Assembly: GCA_003024785.1 (NCBI GenBank)
Contig: PUQB01000016.1
Span: 124,001 to 188,000 of the forward strand
Direction of reading: 5' to 3'
DNA from: Selaginella tamariscina
Taxonomy: Eukaryota > Streptophyta > Lycopodiopsida > Selaginellales > Selaginellaceae
Length of the DNA stretch: 64,000 nucleotides
This document shows, piece by piece, positions 11,546-23,282 of this stretch. Position 1 is the first letter of the stretch. Each line of letters starts with the position of its first letter. Both the position numbers and the translations under genes were made by a program. Below the pieces are notes generated by a model. That model was not told the DNA's origin and searched no databases. It saw only the letters and a program-made list of their open reading frames with translations.

Positions 11546-12592
11546 ATGTCTTGCATAGCTCTACTTCTACTTGGTATTGCTCTTGCACTTGCACTTGCAT
11601 GGAAAGTGTTTTGTATTGTCGAGAGGAAGCGGAGGGCTAGGTACATAGCGTCTCTGGATCCTGTAAAAGACGCTCGCAAGATCCTGTGGTACTTGTACTC
11701 GGTCGAGTTCCCATTCCTGTCCCAGAAGGCACTAGAGCTGGGAACCATACGCACGCTCGGTATACCCCACATCACCAACTTGCTGTTCAAGACCAAGTAC
11801 GGTCTCAAGGACCCGGAGAAACGGGCTGCCGAGACCAACATTCTGGTGGCGGAGATGATCAGCCACCACGTGGATAGCGAGCGTGGCTCCTATGCCGTGC
11901 GCAGGCTGAATGGGATCCATGCCAAGTTCAAGATACCCAACCACGAGTTTGTGTATGTACTGTGCTTGAATGTGGTGCACACCATCGACTTTTGTAGTAA
12001 GTTTGGGTTCAGGCGTTGGACCCAGAGCGAGCAGCTGGCTGCTTACACAGTGTGGCACGATGTGGGTGTGAGAATGGGGATGAAGGACATCCCCCACGAC
12101 ATCCAGGCTATGAGGGATTTCATACAGGATTTCGAGGCCGAAAATGCAGTCTTCACCGAGCAGAACAAGAAGATTGTGCAGGAGCTCAAGCACTTGGTGC
12201 TGGACAGCTTTCCAAACTTCATTCAACCCGTCGTGGAGGCTGGTGTGTGCTCCATGATTGACTCAAGGATCAGACAGGCCGTGGGTCTACACAAGCCACC
12301 CATGCTTGTGGAGTGGATGATTATGGGATCTCTCAAGCTGGTGGCCGGGACCTTTGTTTCCTTATTCATGCCTCCGCGGAGTGTGCAGAATGCACAAGGG
12401 AGTATTGAGGTGGACTGGTGCCCAAATCCTGCTGCAAATCCAGACCTACTCAGGCAATTAAATGTCAATGTTTATAGGCCTCCTGCATTCCAGAAGGGCT
12501 ATAAGCTCTCCGAGCTTGGCGCACTCAAACACGGGAAGCTTGGGCCTCGACACGATGGGGATGTTTTGTGCCCGTTTAGGCACTTGCATTGA
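11546..12592 (+). CDS. MpaB/rubber-oxygenase-like membrane protein, copy 2
   Basis: Intact 348-residue ORF with the same architecture as copy 1. It differs at a few sites: ERKR instead of KRKQ after the membrane anchor, Gln instead of Arg at residue 187, and Glu instead of Gln at residue 288. An in-frame extension of 18 codons upstream begins with GTG, not ATG, and would start at or before the predicted transcript start, so the ATG at 11546 is preferred. It is divergently oriented to copy 1, about 4.8 kb away. Copies 7 and 8 belong to the same ERKR subtype. Confidence 0.85.
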   Translation: MSCIALLLLGIALALALAWKVFCIVERKRRARYIASLDPVKDARKILWYLYSVEFPFLSQKALELGTIRTLGIPHITNLLFKTKYGLKDPEKRAAETNILVAEMISHHVDSERGSYAVRRLNGIHAKFKIPNHEFVYVLCLNVVHTIDFCSKFGFRRWTQSEQLAAYTVWHDVGVRMGMKDIPHDIQAMRDFIQDFEAENAVFTEQNKKIVQELKHLVLDSFPNFIQPVVEAGVCSMIDSRIRQAVGLHKPPMLVEWMIMGSLKLVAGTFVSLFMPPRSVQNAQGSIEVDWCPNPAANPDLLRQLNVNVYRPPAFQKGYKLSELGALKHGKLGPRHDGDVLCPFRHLH

Positions 12593-12800
12593 CCAAACAT
12601 ATTTGTAAAATACTAAAACAACGTTTATACACTTTAATTCTCCCACAGTGTCAGTGTCACTGTCTGTGATGTATGTATGTGCAAACAGATGCTGTGTGCA
12701 AAGTGGTTCTGGCTTCTAGCGGCCTGTGTTATCTCGTTCACACATAAGACAGGGCATGACGAAATAAAATATATTATCAATAGAAATTGAGAGAAATTAT

Positions 12801-12970
12801 TGTTAAGAATTTCTGCCTTGTACCACATGAGATGTCCGACGTGGATGTACATGGACTAAGTAACCGGTGCTGTTCCTGTTTAAAAAAAGTTGAAGATGTA
12901 TAAAAAACTTAAACGATGTATATAATGATATTTTAAACAAGAGAACTTTTAATTGATATATTTCTCAACA
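12801..12970 (+). repeat. Copia LTR (5' LTR of copia-1)
   Basis: 170 bp beginning TGTTAAGA and ending TCTCAACA, which makes short inverted terminal repeats. It is followed directly by a mutated primer binding site (TGGTAACATAAC). It begins 208 bp after the stop codon of copy 2. It is nearly identical to the LTR at 61220-61386. Confidence 0.85.
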
Positions 12971-14044
12971 TGGTAACATAACAATAATTTTTTGGGCATG
13001 ACTTTTGAATGAGATGTGCTAGAAGTCTTCTATATGGGAAGGATTTCCACATATGGAAGTAGTAAATGGAATACTTTTTTAAGGAAAAGAATTTGTAGGG
13101 AATTGTTTTTGGAATTGAGATCAAGCCGGCATCAACTAACATATGAAGTTGGACACTCGCGCACTTGGCATTCCTGGATGCACCATTGGAAAAATGTATC
13201 GATATCGTCTCAATATAATTGGAAAGTCTTGAAGTTAGTTCTTGGTAAGACCACCAAGACGAACTTGATTGAGATGAAGACCAGGTTTGGTGGCATGCTC
13301 AAGGGCAAGGACGAATCGATTCAAGATTTTGTAAGTTGACTTAAAAAGCATTGTCAAACAAATTGAGACTCTCCAAAGTTGAAGACAACGACATTGTAGT
13401 AGTGTTTCTAAAGAGCAATCCTAACGTGTTCAAGCTTGCCGCATGTGATGTTGCCACAAAGACCTTTGACGAAGTCATGAATGAAATGCTTGCCTTGGAG
13501 ACCTACTCAGAACAACCCATATTGTAGATTCAACTCTCGATTTGGCCATGTTTGCTGCCAAGAACAAAGCGTCTGTCTAGGATAGACTCGGGCCATGCCA
13601 AACTAGTGCCCCCAAGGGCAGCAACAACAACTACCAACCAGACAAGAAAAAGAACTAGAATCGGAAGAATAACGGACTTTGCAACAGTTGCAAGAAACTA
13701 GGGCATTTCGCTCGTGACTGTCCAAATAACATTGCCAAGTGAGCCAAGAAAATCCAAAAACAAGCAAGTTATTAATTTTGCACGAGCAAAGGATGATGCT
13801 ATAAGTGATGGTAGTCTATTCATGGCTTTCAGCATTGACCTGCATGCTCTTACTACTAGGGATTTGAGTTTGGCCTTCCAAATTGAAGAGTCGTTGGATA
13901 GTGGAGCTAACTAATATATAACACATTTGGGAACTATTCAGCCAGTTGGAACCACTTCCAGACAACAAGAGAATTTTCTTGGGTGATGACTACTCACACA
14001 ATGTGTTTGGAGTCGGGACCATCAAAGTTTGTCTTACCTTTGGA

Positions 14045-14316
14045 TCATTGATTAATAATTTTGACTTAGATCATAGTTTAAATCATTAAATAAATCATAG
14101 TGATTTAAATCAAAAAAACTTTAAATCGATTTATATAATGATTTTTAATTATTTTAAATTAAATTAAATATATAAATTTAATCTTACATTCTTAATTTTA
14201 TGAATACATTTTTAATTTATTTATTATATAGTATATATGTTTTTTTAATTTAAAATTAAAGTTTATTATTTATGAATAATAAAATTCATGGTTTAAGCCA
14301 AAAAAGTTAATCCATG
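14045..14316 (+). mobile_element. MITE-like insertion in copia-1
   Basis: 272 bp of AT-rich DNA interrupt the copia protease region. They are flanked by direct repeats CTTTGGA at 14038-14044 and 14317-14323. The ends are imperfect inverted repeats of about 30 bp: CATTGATTAA..TTTTGACTTAGATCATAG on the left, with the right end reading similarly on the other strand. There is no ORF. Equivalent insertions at the same copia site lie at 39898, 52019 and 62458. A 7-bp duplication would fit hAT- or Mutator-like families, but the superfamily is not settled. Confidence 0.65.
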
Positions 14317-15110
14317 CTTTGGACATGTCATGGCTATGAACGGTGTGTATTTTGTTCTTAGTGTGAATAAGACTATGTTCTCCGTTGGGAAGGTTGTAGA
14401 CCGGGATATGGATCCCATCTTCAACAAAACACAGTGCTTAATCATGAAGGACAACCAGATCGTAACAAGTGGGAGACGTTATTCCAGCTTGTATAGACTT
14501 AATGCAGTGGTGGAGTACCTAGAACAACCTTGATAATAGATGATGTTTGCAAGTCCCTAGTCTCTAGTGGATCTCCAGACATGGCATCGTCGGCTGGGAC
14601 ACACAAACCTTCAGGACATTGCAAGCAAACCATGGCTAATGGGCTTCACATTACCTCACAATCGCTGACGTTTTGTGAACAATGTGTACTAGCGAAGCAA
14701 CACAAATTCCCATTTAAGTTTGGTGTTGCCACAAGAGCTACAAAAATCTTGGAACTGGTCCACTCTAATGTCTGCACAATGCCTGTGTTGTCAAGAGATA
14801 ACAAGCATTACTTTGTCACTTTTGTGGATGATTATTCATGCATGATACTATCAAATTTTTTGCCAGAAAGTCTGAGGTGATTAAAGAGTTCATCTTGTTC
14901 AAGACTTGAGCAAAGCTTTAGACATGCAAGAAACTTAAGAAGTTCGCAACTACGATGGCGAAGAATACACCTCCAAGCAATTCATCAAGCTTTGTGATGA
15001 TGTTGGCTTTAAGAGACAGTACTCAGTCCCAACAACAAAACGAGACAGCTAAGAGAGCAAACATGACACTCCAGAAAGTTGCCCTCTCCCTTTTTTAAGA
15101 TGTTGATTTG

Positions 15111-16723
15111 TGTCAGAGTTTTAACCCGAATGGCTAACACGTGGCCACCAAGTGGCCTTCCGACATCAATTCCCTATGACATTGTGAGCAACGCTAAGTC
15201 TTTCAAGATGACTTTAAGAATCTGACTCAAATGCCTAGTTAAATAGAAGACTTAAAGTCCTACACTAAGCCCCTTAAAATGACCATCCCCCAAACCATAG
15301 AGGATATCCCGAGTAGACTTTAGGATTCTATCCCAGTAGACCTAGACATGCTCATGCCTTAACCCCATAAAGGAGATGTGTCTCACACATGCCCTGTGAC
15401 AGAGCTAAGGCATCGTCACTTACCCCTTGAGAAATCACCCTCATCCGGGAGAACAACCTCTTTAGGGCGACAAGGGGTACCTTGAACCACGACTAACCCT
15501 TAAGGGTTAGTGGCCAAGTCATACCCTAGACCTAGGGCTAGTACTTAGTGAGGACAAGAATGTACGCCGTAGGCGAACATGAATGTTTTACTTCAACAAA
15601 CTCCATAAAGCTAAGTTTAGATAATCCTAAATACATGACCTTGCGCTTTTGCTAATGAGCTTAGGTTGTTCAACCCTTAGATCTTAAGGAGAACACCCCC
15701 TAGCTAGGTGTGCCAAAGCACACCCAATTACAAGACCTAACCTGCCTTGAGCGAATGCCCAAGGTTTAGCACTCTAGTGTGAACACAAGCATGTATGTTT
15801 ACTAGAGTATCCAACCCCTTAGTAACAAACCCATGACAAGACCCCAAAGGGTGTGGCTCGGGCATTATATTGTGTGACTTCTAGCCCAGTGTCACATCTC
15901 CATGTGACACTGCCTTCCATGATGTGGGCTATCATGCCATAGCCCTTAGATTCAAGAGTTGCACCAAGTGCCATAAATGTGGCTTCTAAATGCCAACTCT
16001 AGAACCTCTTAGTGAACCCTTAGGAACTAGGTAATGTGAACACATCAAACAAGATCCTATACCCACGGTTGGACAAGGACACAAATGTGCCTTGCTTGGT
16101 CATGAGTGCTACACCTAGCTTGACGTGGAGGAGAAGGCTGGAGTGCTACCCCGAAGATGGGACATACCCCCTATCATCTGAAAGTTAGGGCGGCACAACA
16201 AAGAGTTATACCTTAACGACACAAGTTGAAGTTTGCACCGACAAAACAGCAATAAACTCAGTCATGAACCCATGAGCTCTCCTACTCATACTCTACCTTA
16301 TTTATGTGACGGAGCCCCCCTCCCCCCTCTTTTCCTGAATGTGTAAGTGAGCTGGCACAAAATTAGCTAGCCCCTTATTAAGTTAATGAGGAAGTGTTTA
16401 ACTTCTAAAAGATGTGGGGGTTTTTAGGGCGTGGGTTAGGGCAACCCTAGGGGTGTTCCTAACCCTACTAAACACGCCGAACTCATTTACATTAATCAAT
16501 CAGCTTAACTGGAACGTCAAAATTGGGGGTGGTTTTTTAGAAGGTAAGTTCTAACTTTGTTTAGAGTTTCATGCAAATACTTAATGACACCCGGCCGGAT
16601 CATCACCAGATACCCAAGTGCACTAAGTGGGCCTGTTTCTTACTACATCTAAGGTCCATCAACATAGTGCAGTAGGTAAAAATAGTCAATGTCCAAAATA
16701 AAGGGTTGAATCATAGTATTGAC
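15111..16723 (+). mobile_element. 1.6 kb non-coding insertion, LTR-like, in copia-1
   Basis: At 15111 the copia integrase sequence is interrupted by sequence beginning TGTCAGAG. Copia resumes at about 16724. Comparison with copia-3 shows that some 330 bp of copia (53069-53396) are missing here. The insertion is less AT-rich than the spacers, has stops in all frames, and contains C-rich runs near 16316-16330. The TG start and lack of coding capacity suggest a solo LTR or a truncated LTR element. The 3' end is uncertain and no target duplication was found. The same insertion begins at 63517. Confidence 0.5.
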
Positions 16724-17110
16724 CCACTAGTCGAGTGTCAACGACTTGTGCCGGTTGCAAGTGATGACAAAGAAGATTTTAGCCTTTGGGTGGGAGCACT
16801 TCCAATACCATGTGGAGATGACAACATGTCTCTAGCACCAAATCTTCATGTGGCTCCAAGAACAAGTGATGTAGTAGTTCTAGCCCCAAGAGCACAAGAT
16901 CTTGGTGGGAGTGATCTTCTTGGTCTAAAGGGGTCATCTCCACCTGTAGGTGGGTGGGAGCACGCAGGCTTCCCCCATTCTTCACAAATCCACCAGATTG
17001 CATATGCTTACAGAAGTTGGAACACAATTTGAAGAGAGGCTTGACCTTCAAGCTGCTCAACGAGTCTCATGGCAAGTTCATGTTCAGTGCAATACTATTA
17101 TAAATGTGCA

Positions 17111-17690
17111 TACATTCATGTAATATCTATGACACACATGCACTCAAGAACTTCTGCTAAGACAAGAAAACATGTTTAATGCAATATTGTTATAAATGGG
17201 CACTAACCTAAGAATAACCTTTAGCTACTGATCTGACCTTGAACTTGACGTTGCCATCCAAGTCAGTCTTGAGCTCAAAGATCCACATTGTCTTGATTGG
17301 TTTCTTAATTGCAAAGCAGCTAGGCTCCATCCAATGCTGTCTGTACAACATAAGTGAGGGGATGTGCCCATGGCATTTCAAATGTGAGTGCTGGTTACGT
17401 GCGTGTGGGTTCTACTTATGTTGTTGCCTGAGATATTTACATACATGCTATAATAGATGGTGGACCTAACTGTGTTGTCAGTGAAATATATCAACTAACA
17501 AAAGAGGGGAGACCGTGCATGAGTGCTGCAAGAGCAGTTTGCAAACATGGCCGTCCTCACACTGTCCGGACAGACTCCTGCTTAGAGCAAAATCATGTTC
17601 TTATTGGGTAATGCGCACATGAATGAGTAAATGTGTGTGTGAGTCTGTTAAGAGATTCAATAGTATACTTTCCCTCAATTCCTATTGACA
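17111..17690. other. Junction region between copia-1 and palindrome B
   Basis: It contains a fragment of copia reverse transcriptase in minus orientation at about 17225-17330, matching 25430-25500, so the element has been internally inverted. The block at about 17472-17690 (GTGTTGTCAGTG to AGATTCAATAG) recurs at 53885-54075, also just before a minus-strand gene (copy 7). It thus marks a shared duplication junction that lacks the LTR seen beside the other genes. Confidence 0.5.
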
Positions 17691-17871
17691 ATATAAGTTT
17701 TTTTTTTCGTCATGCCCTGTCTTACGTATGAACGAGATAACATGGGCCGCTAGAAGCCAGAACCACTTGCACACGGCATCTGTTTGCACATACAACATAC
17801 ATACATCACAGAACACTGTCGGAGAATTAAAATGTATAAACGTTGTTTTAGTATTTTACAAAAGTGTTTGG

Positions 17872-18918
17872 TCAATGCAAGTGCCTAAACGGGCACAAAA
17901 CATCCCCATCGTGTCGAGGCCCAAGCTTCCCGTGTTTGAGTGCGCCAAGCTCGGAGAGCTTATAGCCCTTCTGGAATGCAGGAGGCCTATAAACATTGAC
18001 ATTTAATTGCCTGAGTAGGTCTGGATTTGCAGCAGGATTTGGGCACCAGTCCACCTGAATACTCCCTTGTGCATTCTGCACGCTCCGCGGAGGCATGAAT
18101 AAGGAAACAAAGGTCCCGGCCACCAGCTTGAGAGATCCCATAATCATCCACTCCACAAGCATCGGTGGCTTGTGTAGACCCACGGCCTGTCTGATCCTTG
18201 AGTCAATCATGGAGCACACACCAGCCTCCACGACGGGTTGAATGAAGTTTGGAAAGCTGTCCAGCACCAAGTGCTTGAGCTCCTGCACAATCTTCTTGTT
18301 CTGCTCGGTGAAGACTGCATTTTCGGCCTCGAAATCCTGTATGAAATCCCTCATAGCCCGAATGTCGTGGGGGATGTCCTTCATCCCCATTCTCACACCC
18401 ACATCGTGCCACACTGTGTAAGCAGCCAGCTGCTCGCTCTGGGTCCAACGCCTGAACCCAAACTTACTACAAAAGTCGATGGTGTGCACCACATTCAAGC
18501 ACAGTACATACACAAACTCGTGGTTGGGTATCTTGAACTTGGCATGGATCCCATTCAGCCTGCGCACGGCATAGGAGCCACGCTCGCTATCCACGTGGTG
18601 GCTGATCATCTCCGCCACCAGAATGTTGGTCTCGGCAGCCCGTTTCTCCGGGTCCTTGAGACCGTACTTGGTCTTGAACAGCAAGTTGGTGATGTGGGGT
18701 ATACCGAGCGTGCGTATGGTTCCCAGCTCTAGTGCCTTCTGGGACAGGAATGGGAACTCGACCGAGTACAAGTACCACAGGATCTTGCGAGCGTCTTTTA
18801 CAGGATCCAGAGACGCTATGTACCTAGCCCTCTGCTTCCTCTTCACAATACAAAACACTTTCCATGCAAGTGCAAGTGCAAGAGCAATACCAAGTAGAAG
18901 TAGAGCTATGCAAGACAT
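17872..18918 (-). CDS. MpaB/rubber-oxygenase-like membrane protein, copy 3
   Basis: Intact 348-residue ORF whose protein is identical to copy 1. Start, stop and TATA box are all offset from copy 1 by exactly 12166 bp, so there is no indel over more than 1.1 kb. The KRKQ/Arg187/Gln288 subtype is thus represented by two intact genes. Unlike copy 1, its 3' flank lacks the copia LTR. The flank changes at about 17690, right after CAATTCCTATTGACAATAT. The strong identity suggests recent duplication or gene conversion. Confidence 0.85.
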   Translation of the reverse strand: MSCIALLLLGIALALALAWKVFCIVKRKQRARYIASLDPVKDARKILWYLYSVEFPFLSQKALELGTIRTLGIPHITNLLFKTKYGLKDPEKRAAETNILVAEMISHHVDSERGSYAVRRLNGIHAKFKIPNHEFVYVLCLNVVHTIDFCSKFGFRRWTQSEQLAAYTVWHDVGVRMGMKDIPHDIRAMRDFIQDFEAENAVFTEQNKKIVQELKHLVLDSFPNFIQPVVEAGVCSMIDSRIRQAVGLHKPPMLVEWMIMGSLKLVAGTFVSLFMPPRSVQNAQGSIQVDWCPNPAANPDLLRQLNVNVYRPPAFQKGYKLSELGALKHGKLGPRHDGDVLCPFRHLH

Positions 18919-18987
18919 TTTCTTTTTTTTCTCTCGAGGAGATGGAATGAGATCCGATGTTGTTTGTCCACAGCCTAACCGTGTGGT

Positions 18988-18995
18988 TATTTATA
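18988..18995 (-). promoter_or_regulatory. TATA box of copy 3
   Basis: TATAAATA on the minus strand, first base 77 bp from the ATG, in the shared context described for copy 1. Confidence 0.75.
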
Positions 18996-20890
18996 CAGCT
19001 CCATGCGTTCCTTTCCAATATAAAAAACTTATCAATGTGCAACATGTTTTCAGACTGTACATATACACGCTCCGTACGTAACAGTAGTTTTGACTACTTC
19101 ACTTTATTACATGTATATTCATCTTTCTTGGATTGCAACTTGGCTAATGACTCCTTAATAAATCATCCACTTAACTTATATTTGCAGCTGATGTCATTTT
19201 GAATAAAGACCAAAACGTGTAGTGCATGGACAATGTGCATGTGTTTCTGGGTCACTATAAGTACCTCCGTTCAAAACATGTTCCTGAAAGCTCGGGTAAA
19301 CTTTATAATATCTGTTCGTAGTGTCTTACACTAAGGAAACTTCATTGAATATTCTCCATGTATGTTACCCGTTGAATCCTTCGAATGTTAATCTCAACCG
19401 GTAGAAGGCCTGTATGCATCGGCAGGCGTGAATAATAATATATTATTCATTCAATAGTTTATTAATATATATAATTGATATTGACTTAGGTTAGTGTGGT
19501 TCCATATTTACATATTTTGCGACCTAACTTTACACACGTCCCATGTATGTGTACGTGTATGAAAGAGATGTCACTTGTTTATGTTCGCGTATAAAAGAAT
19601 GCTCAAAAAGAATCACAAAACTTTAATTTTATATTATATATAATGTACAAATCAGAATATTTTATTCTTTGTCACCTTCCACATATATCGATGTTAAGCT
19701 TGTTAGAATCTTTTCAATAAACTCTATAATTTAATTAGAAGAGCTTATTCGGTCTAATTTATATGCAGTTTCTCAATAAAGTTAAATAGTTTTCATAATA
19801 CCTCAACACAATTAAAATTAAGTTGTATTTGTTTTCATAAAAAGTTTAACACTTTAAATATGCACTTGTCTAAATAAGAAAAAAGGAAAAAAAAAAAAAA
19901 AAACGTTTTTGTCAAATTTCAATAACGTGTCACGCTGTTGTGAATGTACATGTTTTAAAAAACTTTGAAAAACAAATCCAAAATGATTCTCACAAAATTA
20001 ACACAAACAAGATAAAAAATATTAACTAATATTAATTAAAATATTAAAATAATTTAATTGTTATCTACATGGTGGGATTACAAGTCTTACACACAAACTA
20101 CACATATGACAAGGGTAAGTATGCTTAAGTCCATAAAATATTAAAATCGATTAGAAAACACACAAATCACTATTATAAATTCCCATGTACAACATGGAAA
20201 ACCATGTAAAATTAAATTGTATTGTCAATATAATATAAAGGTACAATATTGAACATGATTAGGTATAGTAAGTTAAAAGATTATCTATAAAATAAAGCAC
20301 CTCATTTCATGTAATCACCTCTATATATATAATTCATATAATTTTATGTGTTTTGTGAAAAGATTAGTGTTCCATTGTATCCCATATGCCAAATCCATTT
20401 TCATCATGTCTAACTTTCTTACTACTCCCTTACACACAAGCAATCTCTAACAATTGATTAATGTATTGCATAGTGAACAAAATGATAATGTCAAACTCTT
20501 ACATTAATGTACTTACTAGATGAGGACTTGCAATTGAGATATTTACATCACTCATCTTTCAAATAAACACGTTTAATGAGCATTGGAAATAAGTAAAGTG
20601 TCTTGGCCTTTGTAATCTTTTTCATTGCAAGGAAATTAAATTGTATATCAAATGTTTATAAATGTCTATCCATGTGATTCGCAAACTTAAGTTCGACTGT
20701 ACTTTTTTGACAACTTAAAAATCCACATACACAAAGACCAAGTTTGTTGGTGTGCGAGAGCATGTGTTGTTAGATACGCAATAAACACAATATACATACA
20801 TAAACTTACTTAAGCATACATTCAAAATACATTAAATTTTGTTAAAGGATCTGAATGTAGTTACACTTTTATGTGATGGAAATATCTATC

Positions 20891-21208
20891 TCCACTGGTG
20901 TATTGCCAAGAGGCTACATGAAAAGGCATCATCGATCGTGTGGGACAGACTGTGTCACACCCGATAAGGTGGCACTCAAACGCATGTGCACAAATGCGGG
21001 TGTTGTTGGGCCCATCAACAAAAACTAGTTGAAATAACAACCAACACCCCATCAAACAACCTCCATCATTGTTGCCCCCCGGCCTTGGGCAAGCCCTAGT
21101 GGCCGACGGTGCTACCCCCACTATTCCTGCAGTGCCCTCCATCAGCCAGTAGACAGAGGAGCACATCCTGCTTGTTGCCCTCATGAAGGGGTATTATACG
21201 CTTCGGCC
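20891..21208. other. GC-richer insertion in loop B, origin unknown
   Basis: About 320 bp of visibly GC-richer sequence interrupt an AT-rich block. The left flank (ATGGAAATATCTATCT) and right flank (AAAGATTAATAACGG) are contiguous in the loop copies near 44580-44630. The 107-residue minus-strand frame across it has no recognisable motif. It is possibly a fragment of another retroelement. No terminal repeats were seen. Confidence 0.4.
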
Positions 21209-23206
21209 AAAGATTAATAACGGAAAAATGATTAGTTTAAAATGTTATTTATATATCAAACAAAATTGAAGTCAATGTCACAATTTACTATTGCAAGTGC
21301 GTTACTTTGAAGTAGATAAGCATTTCAATTGCTCTAAACCAACATACTCTCATAATTAATTCAAGATTTTTAAATTATTAAGTTGTCTCATATACATGCC
21401 TACAAATTCATGTAATATCACAAAGTTTCTAGGTTTAACGATTAACATCAACCTACAAATTATTAACAACGTTGTACTTTTCTTAAACAAAGAAGTAAAT
21501 GAACAGTTCTAAATGGAATTTCGAAAATGTTATGTTTCTCAATTAACATAATGTAATAGTATATGAATCATGTAATGGTACACATGGCAATTTCTCATTG
21601 CCACAATGACCAAGTAACCTAAACTTCACAATCATGTACCATCAAATTTAAATTTGCAGATCACATGGATAAGCATTTACAAACATTTGATATACAATTT
21701 TATTTCCTTGCAATGGAAAAAATCATTACGGAAAAACTATTATCTTAACAAAGATTACAAAGGCCAAGACACTTTATTTATTTATAATGCTTAATAAAGA
21801 TGGGATGATGTAAATGTGTCAATGGAACGTCCCTCATCTAATAAGTGCATAATGTAAGTACTTGACATTATTTTATTCACTATACAACACATCAACCAAT
21901 TATTCAAGATTGTTTATGTGTAAGGGAGTAATAAGAAAATGTGATTGGACGTGATGAAAATGAATTTGACATATGGGATACAATGGGACAATAGTCTGTT
22001 CATGAAACACAAAATTATCTAAATTATATATATAGAGGTGATTACATGAAATGGGGTGCTTTATTTTATAAATACTCTTTAACTTACTGTACCCAATCAT
22101 GTTTAATATTGTATCTTTATATTATATTGACAATATAAGTGAATTTTACCCGGTCTTTTTGTTAAGGGTTGTACTACATTGGAATTTATAGTAGTGGTTT
22201 GTGCGTTTTGTCATATTGGTAGTTTGTGTGTAAGACTTGTAATCCTAACATGTAAATAATAATTAAATTATTTTAATATTGTAAGTAATATTAATTAATC
22301 TTTTTTATCTTGTTTAAGTCTCAACATTTTATACACTAAGAAATTGTGTATAAAATGTTAGACAAGTGCATATTTAAGGTGTTAGACTTTTTATGAAAAC
22401 AAATACAACTTAAATTTAAATTGTGTTGAGGTATTATGAAAACTATTTAACTTTATTGAGAAACTGCATATAAATTAGACCGAATAAGCTCTTCTAATTA
22501 AATTATAGTGTTATTTGAAACATGGGATAAGTGACATATAATGTGGAAGGTGAATTTTGATTTGTACATTATATATAATATCAAATTAAAGTTTTGTGAT
22601 TCTTTTTGAGCATTCTTTTATGTGCCAACATAAACAAGTGACATCTCTTTCATACACGTACACATACATGGGACGTGTGTAAAGTTAGGTCGCAAAATAT
22701 GTAAATATGAAAGTTAATATCAATTATATATATTAATAAACTATTGGATATAATATATTATTAATAGTACACGCGTGCCGATACATACAGGCCTTCTACC
22801 GGTTGAGATTTACTTTTGAAGGATTCAACGGTAACACAATGGTAATACATGGAGAATATTCAATGAAGTTTCCTTAGTGTAAGACACTACGAACAGATAT
22901 TATAAAGTTTACCCGAGCTTTCAGGAACATGTTTTGAACTGAGGTTGTTACAGTGACGCAGAAACACATGCACATTGTCCATGAACTACACGTTTTGGTC
23001 TTTATTCAAAATGACATCAGTGGCAGGTATATGTTAAAGTATAAAGAAGAACACAATTGGATGAGTCATTATCAAGAAGGATGAATATACATGTAATAAA
23101 GTGAAGTAGTCAAAACTACTGTTACGTACGGAGCGTGCATATCTACAGTCTGAAAACATGTTGTACATTGATAAGTTTTTATATTGGAAAGGAACGCATG
23201 GAGCTG

Positions 23207-23214
23207 TATAAATA
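23207..23214 (+). promoter_or_regulatory. TATA box of copy 4
   Basis: TATAAATA, 76 bp before the ATG at 23283, in the shared context. The promoter is intact although the reading frame behind it is broken. Confidence 0.7.
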
Positions 23215-23282
23215 ACCACACGGTTAGGCTGTGGACAAACAACATCAGATCTCATCCCATCTCCTCGAGAGAAAAAAAGAAA

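Larger units (their letters stand above)
5501..12800. repeat. Palindrome A: inverted repeat carrying copies 1 and 2
   Basis: The left arm (5501 to about 8190) and right arm (about 10210 to 12800) are near-perfect inverted copies. They include the genes, promoters, the upstream blocks around 7020-7420 versus 10850-11260, and the AT-rich part around 7930-8150 versus 10215-10470. The loop (8190-10210) is not symmetric. Its left half is the degenerate segment at 8200-9120. Its right half is AT-rich DNA related to the loops of the other palindromes. Both outer ends run into a copia LTR. Confidence 0.85.
12971..17110 (+). mobile_element. Copia-1: degenerate Ty1/copia internal region
   Basis: The domain order is that of Ty1/copia, but many frames are broken. 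Gag is at about 13016-13540 (KTTKTNLIEMKTRF, KDESIQDF). A CCHC zinc knuckle (CNSCKKLGHFARDC) is at 13680-13724. The protease motif LDSGAN near 13894 is followed at once by a stop. The pre-integrase and integrase part lies at 14330-14880 (CVLAKQHKFPF, then HSNVCTMPV where HSDVCGP is usual). The integrase tail is cut by the insertion at 15111-16723. A linker resumes at 16724-17040. The reverse transcriptase, RNase H and 3' LTR are missing. The same lesions recur in the other copia copies. Confidence 0.8.

Noticed and set aside
5501-12800. Whole palindrome as a giant DNA transposon with inverted terminal repeats
   Set aside because: The outer ends coincide with copia LTRs or with the shared junction block. 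No target duplication or transposase-specific ends were found, so inverted duplication is the simpler reading.
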